DNA of 64,000 bases, from the NCBI GenBank assembly GCA_019638455.1, contig JAHBTU010000002.1, forward strand, positions 1,274,501-1,338,500, written 5' to 3'. The translations under genes were made by a program, and so were the position numbers. Source of the stretch: Saprospiraceae bacterium (GTDB lineage Bacteria > Bacteroidota > Bacteroidia > Chitinophagales > Saprospiraceae). Shown in pieces: positions 42,423 to 49,314 of this stretch; position 1 is the stretch's first letter, and each line of letters opens with the position of its first letter. Below the pieces are notes generated by a model that ran no database searches, was not told where the DNA came from, and saw nothing but the letters and a program-made list of their open reading frames with translations.

Positions 42423-43661
42423 ATGCCTTTTTCAGAAATACTCAGCATGGCCTTTCAAAGCATTCGCACCAATATGCTGCGGGCAGTGCTCACCTTGCTC
42501 ATCATTGCGTTCGGCATCATGGCGCTGGTGGGCATCCTAACGGCCATTGATGCCATCGCGTATTCGCTCAACGACAACTTTTCGGGTCTGGGCGCGAATT
42601 CGTTCACCATTCAGCGCAAATGGGCAGAAGTGAAAAGCAATCAGGGCGGTCGCCGCAAGAAAGTGGGCGAGGCCATCCGCTACAAGGACGCGATGGATTT
42701 CAAAAACCGCTACCAGTTTCCCGCAAAGGTATCGGTTTCCTTCTGGGCCACGAATTTGGCCTCTGTAAAGTATCAAGACGAAAAAACCAACCCCAACATC
42801 GGTTTTGTGGGTGTGGACGAAAACTACTTCTCCGTGAAAGGGCTTGACATCGAGCATGGTCGAGCATTCTCCAAAATGGAAGTGGACGACGGACAGGCAA
42901 GAGTGGTCATCGGGCAGGAAATCGCCAAAAAACTATTCAACAACAAACCAGAAAGAGCACTCGACCAAGTTGTCATCGTCGGCAACAACCGCTATCGCGT
43001 GGTCGGCGTTTTGAAATCGAAAGGAGCCTCTATGGGCAACTCGCAAGACCGCGCCGTGTATGCTCCCGTCGCCAATGTGCGCTCGCTTTATGGCACCAAT
43101 GAAACCGATTATGAGCTTGTCGTGGCCGTGAACAATGCGACCGACATGGACGAGGCGCAATCCGAGGCTATGGGGCTGATGCGCCAAATCAGAGGGCTTA
43201 GGCCCGGCGAGGAAGACGATTTTGAAATTTTTGCCAGCGACAGCTTGGTCTCCATTTTGAAAGAAAACACAGCCACGCTGCGCCTCGCCACCATCGCCAT
43301 TGGCCTGATGACCTTGCTGGGTGCCGCCATTGGCCTCATGAACATCATGCTGGTGAGCGTGACGGAACGCACCCGCGAAATCGGCATCTACAAGGCACTC
43401 GGTGCCACTCGGCGCAGCATCTTGACCCAGTTTCTCACAGAGGCGGTCGTGATTTGCCAAATAGGCGGCTTGGTCGGCATTTTCCTTGGCATCCTTGTCG
43501 GCAATATCGTGACCCCGCTGCTCGGCGGCAGTTTCCTGATTCCTTGGGGATGGATGCTCCTCGGCTTCACACTCTGCATGATTGTGGGCGTGGTGTCAGG
43601 CTTCTACCCGGCGCTCAAAGCCGCTCGTCTCGACCCCATCGAGTCGCTGCGCTACGAATAA
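42423..43661 (+). CDS. MacB-like ABC transporter permease
   Basis: A 412-residue permease with four membrane helices and a large periplasmic domain after helix 1 (MacB_PCD, about 45-265). Helix 1 (RTNMLRAVLTLLIIAFGIMALVGI), the C-terminal FtsX block (LGAAIGLMNIMLVSVTERTREIGIYKALGATRRSILTQFLTEAVVI) and PALKAARLDPIESLRYE are classic. MacB-type systems do not translocate across the inner membrane but drive periplasmic efflux or lipoprotein-like export. The ATPase and adaptor genes are not adjacent. Confidence 0.9.
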   Translation: MPFSEILSMAFQSIRTNMLRAVLTLLIIAFGIMALVGILTAIDAIAYSLNDNFSGLGANSFTIQRKWAEVKSNQGGRRKKVGEAIRYKDAMDFKNRYQFPAKVSVSFWATNLASVKYQDEKTNPNIGFVGVDENYFSVKGLDIEHGRAFSKMEVDDGQARVVIGQEIAKKLFNNKPERALDQVVIVGNNRYRVVGVLKSKGASMGNSQDRAVYAPVANVRSLYGTNETDYELVVAVNNATDMDEAQSEAMGLMRQIRGLRPGEEDDFEIFASDSLVSILKENTATLRLATIAIGLMTLLGAAIGLMNIMLVSVTERTREIGIYKALGATRRSILTQFLTEAVVICQIGGLVGIFLGILVGNIVTPLLGGSFLIPWGWMLLGFTLCMIVGVVSGFYPALKAARLDPIESLRYE

Positions 43662-43679
43662 ATGATGCCGGAGCCACAT

Positions 43680-43792
43680 TATTGGACATCTTCGAATTTG
43701 CCACGAAATCACAAAGACGCAAAGCAAAAAACTCATTGATTTACCGCATTTTGCGCCTTTGCATCTTTGCAGCACAAAAATAATGTCCAGTA
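43680..43792. mobile_element. MITE-like palindromic element with TACTGGACAT ends, copy 2
   Basis: Begins TATTGGACAT and ends AATGTCCAGTA. Inner CACAAAGACGCAAAG and GCGCCTTTGCATCTTTG also pair. ATGCCGGAGC occurs directly on both sides (43665-43674 and 43797-43806), a 10-bp direct repeat different from that of copy 1. No coding capacity. It lies between the MacB-like permease and the ATL gene. Confidence 0.7.
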
Positions 43793-43847
43793 GTGCATGC
43801 CGGAGCACTCATATTTAAAACCATCATTCGCCTCGCCGCGATTTATC

Positions 43848-44198
43848 ATGGAAAAAGAAACTCCAACCTATTTTGACCTCGTGTATGCCGTGGTGCGTCA
43901 GGTGCCGCGAGGCCGAGTGACGAACTACGGAGCCATTGCCGACTTTTTGGCCTTAGGTGCGTCGCGCATGGCTGGTTGGGCGCTCAATCACTGCAAACCG
44001 GGCGATGGGGTTCCGGCTCACCGCGTCGTGAATCGCAAGGGCGAACTCAGTGGTCGCAATCATTTTCCAACCCCCACCATGATGCAAGAACTATTGGAAA
44101 ATGAAGGCGTGAAAGTGGAAAACAACCGCGTGGTTGATTTTGAAAAATTGTTTTGGAGTCCGGCTGCCGAATTGGGCGACCAATGGGAGGCATTCTAA
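43848..44198 (+). CDS. Alkyltransferase-like protein (ATL)
   Basis: A 116-residue protein of the MGMT DNA-binding domain family. The acceptor motif is P56-AHRV instead of PCHRV, so the alkyl-accepting Cys is Ala and the protein cannot be a methyltransferase. ATLs bind O6-alkylguanine, flip it and recruit nucleotide excision repair. RGRVTNYGAIADFLALGASRMAGWALNHC carries the helix-turn-helix with the Tyr and arginine-finger region. The ATG giving MEKETPTYF was chosen; the upstream codons lie in repeat DNA. The aminotransferase gene starts 10 bases later. Confidence 0.9.
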   Translation: MEKETPTYFDLVYAVVRQVPRGRVTNYGAIADFLALGASRMAGWALNHCKPGDGVPAHRVVNRKGELSGRNHFPTPTMMQELLENEGVKVENNRVVDFEKLFWSPAAELGDQWEAF

Positions 44199-44208
44199 CC
44201 GATATCGT

Positions 44209-45381
44209 ATGCTATCACATCGCCAGCTCTTCTTGCGCCATGTCGCCCAAACCTCGCCCACACCGCTTGCGCTCGAAATTGTCCGTGCCGAAGGCTGCTG
44301 GCTCTACGACTTGGATGGCAAAAAATACCTCGACCTTATCGCCGGCATCGGGCCAAGTGTGTTGGGGCATCGGCACCCAAGCGTGCAAGCGGCGGTGCAA
44401 CAACAGCTCGATTCTTATTGGCACACCCTCGTCTATGGCGAATATGTGCTCACCCCTCAGGTCAGGCTCGCGCAATTGCTGGCTGCTCATCTGCCCGGCC
44501 TCGATTCCGTCTATTTCGTGAGCGCGGGCACCGAGGCTTGCGAGGGTGCGATGAAACTTGCTAAACGCTACACGGGCCGACCCAATTTTGTCGCTTGCCG
44601 CAACGCTTATCACGGCAGCACACAAGGCGCGGCCAGCCTCATGTCGCCTACCGATTTCACGCTCGCATACCATCCATTACTGCCCGGCATGGCGCATATT
44701 GATTTCAATCGAGCGGAGGATTTGGAAAAAATAGACCGCCACACGGCGGCGGCAGTGGTAGAAACGGTGCAAGGCGAGGCTGGCATCATTCCACCACGCC
44801 CCGAATGGCTTCGGGCATTGCGTCGTCGGTGCGACGAAACGGGGGCGCTGCTGATTTTGGATGAGATTCAGGCGGGAATGGGGCGCACGGGGAGCCTGTT
44901 CGCTTTTGAACAATACGGCATCGCGCCCGATATCCTGCTGCTCGGCAAAGGCTTCGGAGGTGGAATGCCACTCGGCGCGTTCGTTGCCCGACGCGAGCTG
45001 ATGCAGGCCTTGACCCACGACCCGGTGCTGGGGCACATCACCACGTTCGGGGGCCATCCGGTGTGCGCAGCGGCGGGTTTGGCGACGTTGGAAGTTTTGC
45101 TGAAAGGCGATTGGTTGGCACAAATTCCTGAAAAAGAAGCTCTTTTTAAGAAACTCCTCGTTCATCCCACCATCAAAGAAGTGCGCAGCGCAGGGCTTTG
45201 GCTGGCAGTGGATGTGGGCGATGCGGCAAAAGTGCAGGCGGTCATTCGGCATTGCATCGCCAATGGGGTCATCACCGATTGGTTTTTGTTCAACGACCGA
45301 AGCCTGCGGATTGCGCCGCCATTGACGATTTCAGCGGCAGAAATTCAATTCGCCTGCGAGGTGATTTTGAGCGGTTTGTAA
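44209..45381 (+). CDS. Class III aminotransferase
   Basis: A 390-residue PLP-dependent fold-type I aminotransferase (ornithine/acetylornithine/4-aminobutyrate group). KYLDLIAGIGPSVLGHRHPSVQAAV, FVSAGTEACEGAMKLAKRYTGRP, VVETVQGEAGIIPP, ALLILDEIQAGMGRTGSLFAFEQYGIAPDILLLGKGFGGGMPLGAFVARREL (PLP Lys in LGKG) and HITTFGGHPVCAAAGLATLE are canonical. The substrate is not assignable; no arginine-pathway genes are near. The start was set after the ATL stop (MLSHRQLFLRH). The stop codon lies inside a long palindrome. Confidence 0.9.
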   Translation: MLSHRQLFLRHVAQTSPTPLALEIVRAEGCWLYDLDGKKYLDLIAGIGPSVLGHRHPSVQAAVQQQLDSYWHTLVYGEYVLTPQVRLAQLLAAHLPGLDSVYFVSAGTEACEGAMKLAKRYTGRPNFVACRNAYHGSTQGAASLMSPTDFTLAYHPLLPGMAHIDFNRAEDLEKIDRHTAAAVVETVQGEAGIIPPRPEWLRALRRRCDETGALLILDEIQAGMGRTGSLFAFEQYGIAPDILLLGKGFGGGMPLGAFVARRELMQALTHDPVLGHITTFGGHPVCAAAGLATLEVLLKGDWLAQIPEKEALFKKLLVHPTIKEVRSAGLWLAVDVGDAAKVQAVIRHCIANGVITDWFLFNDRSLRIAPPLTISAAEIQFACEVILSGL

Positions 45382-45432
45382 CGCCAACTTTCAGTTGGCG
45401 AACCCTGTGCGCCAACTGAAAGTTGGCGTTAC
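45378..45432. repeat. Perfect 23-bp palindrome overlapping the aminotransferase stop codon
   Basis: GTAACGCCAACTTTCAGTTG then GCG (45378-45400) is the exact complement of 45410-45432, with the 9-nt loop AACCCTGTG. The TAA stop of the aminotransferase is inside the left arm. No T run follows on the plus strand. Each arm itself contains CCAACTTTCAGTTGG, an inner palindrome. Confidence 0.75.
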
Positions 45433-45522
45433 AAAAAATCCGGTTGCCCGCGAAAACGGACAACCGGAACGTCTGTTAGGGAAGAACCGCTCTCCACTTT
45501 ATCCTCTTGAAAATCTTTGCAG

Positions 45523-46380
45523 TCAACTTTCCGTCCATCTCACCGGCACCGCCAAAACAGGCAGTTTTGAGTGGTTGATAGTGTCTTCGGTGACGCTTCC
45601 AAACAAAACATGAGACAATCCCTGCCGCTGGTGCGTCGCCATGGCTATCATATCAGCGTCGTAGTGTTCAGCTGCGGAAAGGATGGTGGAATCCTCGAAG
45701 AACGCACTCATCGTCATCACCACATCGGGTTTTTCCAAACCTGCTGCTTCGGCCAGCCGGTTTTTCATTGCCTCGGCAGAGCCATCCGTCGGAAAGCCAG
45801 CTGGGTTATTGAGATACAGGACTTTGACCGTGAAGCCAAAAATCTTTTGCCATTTTGCCAAATAACGGAATATGCCTTGTTGGTCGTCCTTGAGCGTGGA
45901 GGGCAAGAGCACTGTCTTGACATCAAGCCGTTCTACACCCTCAGGCACCACCAACACCGGGCAAGGGGCCGTGCGAATCACTTTTTCCGTGTTGGAGCCG
46001 ATGAGAAACTCTTTCAGGCCCGACGCGCCTTTCGTGCCCATCACCACCAAATCCACCGTATCCACCTCGGACACCTCGCGGATGGAAGTGTGCAAAAAGC
46101 CGTCTTCCACACGCATATCTATTTTCAATTTTGCAAACACTGGATTCTCACTCAGCTCAAGCGAAAGTTTTTCCAAGGCAGAAATGGCCGAATCATCGTA
46201 TTCCGGGTCTTCAACATGGGCTACGGCCCGAGCGTATTCTGGTGGTGTGGAGTAAATGGTCGCCACGTTGACATGAAGCAGTTCGAGCCGTGCGCCACTT
46301 TTTGCGGCGATTTCGGCAGCTACCCACAACGCATTCTTGGAATTAGGAGAGAAATCAATAGGAACCAGTATTTTCTTCAT
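45523..46380 (-). CDS. Tandem universal stress protein (UspA x2)
   Basis: A 285-residue protein with two UspA domains. The first (about 1-145) has KKILVPIDFSPNSKNALWVAAEIAAKSGARLELLHV and the ATP-type loop VMGTKGASGLKEFLIGSNTEKVIRTAPCPVLVVP; the second (about 155-285) has KTVLLPSTLKDDQQ and MIAMATHQRQGLSHVLFGSVTEDTINHSKLPVLAVP. G-x2-G-x9-G-S motifs suggest nucleotide binding in domain 1 and a similar loop in domain 2. It responds to general stress in relatives. It is convergent with the aminotransferase. Confidence 0.9.
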   Translation of the reverse strand: MKKILVPIDFSPNSKNALWVAAEIAAKSGARLELLHVNVATIYSTPPEYARAVAHVEDPEYDDSAISALEKLSLELSENPVFAKLKIDMRVEDGFLHTSIREVSEVDTVDLVVMGTKGASGLKEFLIGSNTEKVIRTAPCPVLVVPEGVERLDVKTVLLPSTLKDDQQGIFRYLAKWQKIFGFTVKVLYLNNPAGFPTDGSAEAMKNRLAEAAGLEKPDVVMTMSAFFEDSTILSAAEHYDADMIAMATHQRQGLSHVLFGSVTEDTINHSKLPVLAVPVRWTES

Positions 46381-46498
46381 AGTGCAGTAAATTTAGTCAA
46401 TTACCGCAAAGGTGTGGGCAGTGTGGCCGCCAGAAGATGATACAGGTCAGGCTAAGGGGTGATTCGAACGCAACGCTCCTCGGTGAGATGAAAAATCG

Positions 46499-46679
46499 TT
46501 ATAGTCAACGCAAATCAGCCCCGTCCGCTTCACTTGGCCGGGCAAGCCCCTGAGTACAGGGTCTGACAAGGTGGTTTTGAACGAACGGTGCTCGCAATCC
46601 TTTGGAAATCATGCAAATCAATCAAGGAAATCCCTGCCTTGCCAACCGGCAGGTTCAAATCCTCTTTAATCTGGGTATA
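46499..46679. repeat. 181-bp dispersed repeat R, copy 1 (fused to the Rpn gene tail)
   Basis: Nearly identical (two mismatches seen) and inverted relative to 62222-62402. It carries the last about 50 codons and stop of the Rpn-type gene, coding EDLNLPVGKAGISLIDLHDF and onward, plus about 30 bases after the stop. CCTGCCGGTTGGCAAGGCAGG is an imperfect inner palindrome, and the GGCTTGCCCGGCC motif lies at its far end. Rpn relatives usually end before this region, so the repeat probably inserted near the 3' end and extended the protein. Confidence 0.75.
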
Positions 46680-47592
46680 ATTGCCCTCGTTTTTCTTTTT
46701 TAATGCCTTTTCCGCTTTTTCAACCAAAGCGATGTCAACACCCAAAATATCCTGAATAGTGGTTTTGTCAAAACCACGAGCGAGCATATTCTGAATAATG
46801 GTGAAGTGGGTTGTTTCCATGCCCTTCTCCATGCCTATCTTGATGCCTTCCTGGCGATGGGCTTCTTGAATTGCCTCAATGATACCCATAGATTCCCCGT
46901 TTTTGGTGAACGACTCGATTTGACGGTCAAAATTATGGGTCAATTCAGGTTTTTCAAAACTCGTGTAGTACTTGATGAAGCCCAACAATCGCCTGATTTT
47001 TTCTTGTGCGGCACCTTGTTGAAAGAGCTTTCTCACCAGACGTGCCTTGATTTGCAATAGTTCCTCGTCCGGCCTTTCTCGCTGTAAGGCTTCGAAGGCA
47101 GTTTCGATGGCGATTGAGAAAAGGTTTTTGCTGGCATGCAAGGCCTTAGGGTCGGTATGTGCCAACTTGTACAGGTTGTAGCGGTAGGTCAGTTCTGTCC
47201 CCATGAACGAGTATCTGAATTCGCTTGGGCTCCAATCCTTCGAGTTGTCTGTAAGAATGGCCAGCGCCGTGACGGGATGTCCGTATCGGTCCAATATCCT
47301 GCAGAGGTAAACAAACATTCGCCTCGCAAAATCTCCGGTGTTTTGCCCCTGCACTTCTGTGTGAATAAGGAGCCATTGCTCCTGACCATCTTTCAGCCAA
47401 ACTTTCGCCAACTTGTCGGCGAAGCGGGCATTGTTTTCCGACTCTGGGAAGATTTCTGCAAGCTCTTTGTCCAAGAACTCAAAACCACGCGAGAAATCAA
47501 TCCGCCCAATTTCGCCCGGAAAAAAGAAGCGTAGAAAATCGTCGAACAGGTCTTCGATAATCCCTTTTCCATAAAACGTCGCGTTTGACCAT
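46530..47592 (-). pseudogene. Rpn-family nuclease/putative transposase gene with a frameshift near its start
   Basis: Nearly full length: from ATG the frame reads MVKRDVLWK, then one extra A in an AAAA run (47565-47568) shifts the frame; afterwards GIIEDLFDDFLRFFFPGEIG and onward give 330-plus residues of Rpn (PD-(D/E)XK nuclease, GFEFLDKELAEIFPE, WLLIHTEVQGQ with the Glu-x-Gln core, GHPVTALAILTD). Without the shift, W-K-G-I-I-E-D matches relatives exactly. Whether this is decay, sequencing error or a slippery site is open. An internal TTG (47474) could give a 314-residue product lacking the first catalytic region. The C-terminus is repeat R. Confidence 0.8.
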
Positions 47593-47607
47593 GAGGCGGT
47601 TATTAGA

Positions 47608-47764
47608 CTTGTTGCGGTGGAGGGCTTTGGGTGAAGGGAAAGCCCTTTTTCCGACTGGCTTCGTTAAATTTTTTGCCGAATATGCCCGATTTCGACTGCA
47701 AAATTTGCCTTGCCAGTCGAAAAAATGACAATCCCCTTCACCCAAAGCCCTCCACCGCAACAAG
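47608..47764. mobile_element. 157-bp element with 31-bp perfect terminal inverted repeats
   Basis: CTTGTTGCGGTGGAGGGCTT and 11 further bases (47608-47638) are exactly complementary to 47734-47764. The 95-bp interior has no gene but contains CGACTGG/CCAGTCG. Just outside, GACTTGTTGC and GCAACAAGTC form a second inverted pair (around 47605-47615 and 47769-47779). It lies between the Rpn start and the DUF2851 stop. The structure fits a MITE, or a very long terminator hairpin. Confidence 0.7.
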
Positions 47765-47776
47765 ACTGCAACAAGT

Positions 47777-49045
47777 CTATTTTAAAATCGAATTTCCAAT
47801 CGCACATTCCAAACACCGTTTTGCATCGCAGTAGCGCGTTTTCAGGTGAATCAACGCCTGCGTCTGGTAGGCATTTTTGGCCGAAACGCCCAAATCAGCC
47901 CAGCCCTCCACAATGGCGTTGGCTTCGGGCGGTAGTTCTTCGAGCAGGCTCAGCGCGCGTTTTTGAAACTCCTCCTGCTCGCGTGTTTTCCCGTAATGAA
48001 AAAGAAAAGGCGCGATGGTGTTGATGAGCAGCAGGTGCACGAAGTCGCGGCCCAGATGTTTCGCGCGTTTCACCGACGGCTTGTCGAACTGAAAATGGGT
48101 GAGCCAGTAGTCGCCCGGCTGCACGTCGAAGAGGTTTTCGAGCTCGCGCAGGTTTTTTGCTTCCAGAATTTTGGAAAACAAATGCGCCGACTGATGCACG
48201 AGCGCGGCGAATTGTGCCAGCCGCACGGTGGGAAAATTGGCTGGCCGGAGCCGCAAAAATTTCCATTGTGAGGTCGCCAAAGGCGCGAGGTTATGTTTGT
48301 GTTTCAAAAACTTGTACTCTTGCGCCAATGCGCTCGGCCACTCGTCTTTGAAGGTTTCTTCCAAAAAACCGGCCTGCCCGAACAAAAGCGCCTCCACCTG
48401 TTTCAAGTCGTTTTTGTGTTTCGCCAAAGTCAGCAACGGCAGCGAACGCGCCAGCGCCTCGAAGGGTTCGGCGTTGACTTTCAGGCCAAAATTGCGTGCC
48501 AGCAGGCGGTAAAATGCTTCCTCCCAATGGTTCTCCGTCGTGGCGAGCATCTCGGCGACGGCGGCGGTTTTTTGTTCTAGCCGCTCCACCAGCAGCCGGT
48601 CGAGCCAGTTGAGCCGCACGATGTCGGGGATGTTTTTGAAAAAGCTTTGGCAGGGAATCCATGCGCGCTCGTGTTCGAGGCGCTGATAGTTTTCCAAAAT
48701 TTTGGCGGGGATGCGCCCTCGCAACTCCAGACAGGGAATCCGCTCGCCTGATGCGCGGGCGACGGGCTGGTCTTCCTCCAACACGACGTGCAGCACCACG
48801 TTGTCGTAGGCCGCGTCGTTGCTGTGGCGGTGGGCGAGCCATTCGGAGGCGCGGAGGTGGAGTTCCACGTTGCCTGCCCAAACGGTGTCGCCGATGCGCA
48901 AGCGGGCGTTGAAAAAGTCTGGCCCTGCGTGGTCGTTCCATTCGCCGGGGTGCAGGATTTCGAGCGGTTGGCCGTCGGTGGTGGTGAGGTGTTGCGCGTC
49001 GAAGCGTCGCCAGCGCCAGAGGAAGTGGAGGAAGGATTCGTGCAT
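47777..49045 (-). CDS. DUF2851 family protein
   Basis: A 422-residue protein matching DUF2851, a Bacteroidota family of unknown function: EILHPGEWNDHAGPDFFNARLRIGDTVWAGNVELHLRASEWLAHRHSNDAAYDNVVLHVVLEED near the N-terminus and RPANFPTVRLAQFAALVHQSAHLF, YWLTHFQFDKPSVKRAKHLGRDFVHLLLINTIAPFLFHYGK in the C-terminal half. It ends with a Cys-containing CDAKRCLECAIGNSILK. No signal peptide. The N-terminal HPGxWNxxAGPDF block and paired acidic residues suggest an enzyme, perhaps nuclease-like, but this is inference. Confidence 0.88.
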   Translation of the reverse strand: MHESFLHFLWRWRRFDAQHLTTTDGQPLEILHPGEWNDHAGPDFFNARLRIGDTVWAGNVELHLRASEWLAHRHSNDAAYDNVVLHVVLEEDQPVARASGERIPCLELRGRIPAKILENYQRLEHERAWIPCQSFFKNIPDIVRLNWLDRLLVERLEQKTAAVAEMLATTENHWEEAFYRLLARNFGLKVNAEPFEALARSLPLLTLAKHKNDLKQVEALLFGQAGFLEETFKDEWPSALAQEYKFLKHKHNLAPLATSQWKFLRLRPANFPTVRLAQFAALVHQSAHLFSKILEAKNLRELENLFDVQPGDYWLTHFQFDKPSVKRAKHLGRDFVHLLLINTIAPFLFHYGKTREQEEFQKRALSLLEELPPEANAIVEGWADLGVSAKNAYQTQALIHLKTRYCDAKRCLECAIGNSILK

Positions 49046-49051
49046 ATTGAA

Positions 49052-49087
49052 GCCATTGAGGTTATTGAGGTCATTGGGGTTATTGAG
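49052..49087. repeat. Four 9-bp tandem repeats upstream of the DUF2851 gene
   Basis: GCCATTGAG, GTTATTGAG, GTCATTGGG and GTTATTGAG follow one another directly, starting 7 bases upstream of the DUF2851 ATG on the opposite strand. The array could vary in copy number and alter the leader or spacing. Confidence 0.6.
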
Positions 49088-49314
49088 TGTAAATTCAGGG
49101 TTTCATAAAAAAGCGTATTGAACACCGTTGCCCCGAGTTGCCATTCTGAACGAAGGGAAGCATTTGCCAAGAGTAACTTCCGAACGTTTGCTCAGCCAGA
49201 TTCTTCACTTCGTTTAGCACGACAACTTTTGGAGACGCGCTCATGTTTCGTTCGGCTGGTTGTTAGTTACAAAAGTATTGCATGAATAACACTCACACAA
49301 TGCCAAATGTGGCT

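Noticed and set aside
46441..46500. Possible tRNA (GATTCGAAC resembles a T-loop)
   Set aside because: No acceptor stem, D-loop or anticodon stem can be folded around it.
47561..47570. Programmed frameshift site in the Rpn gene
   Set aside because: The needed shift skips one base at a short AAAA run, without a slippery heptamer or downstream stem; decay or sequence error is simpler.
47497..47763. An 88-codon frame upstream of the Rpn gene
   Set aside because: Only its MVKRDVLWK part is native Rpn sequence; the remainder comes from the wrong frame after the frameshift and from the 157-bp inverted-repeat element.
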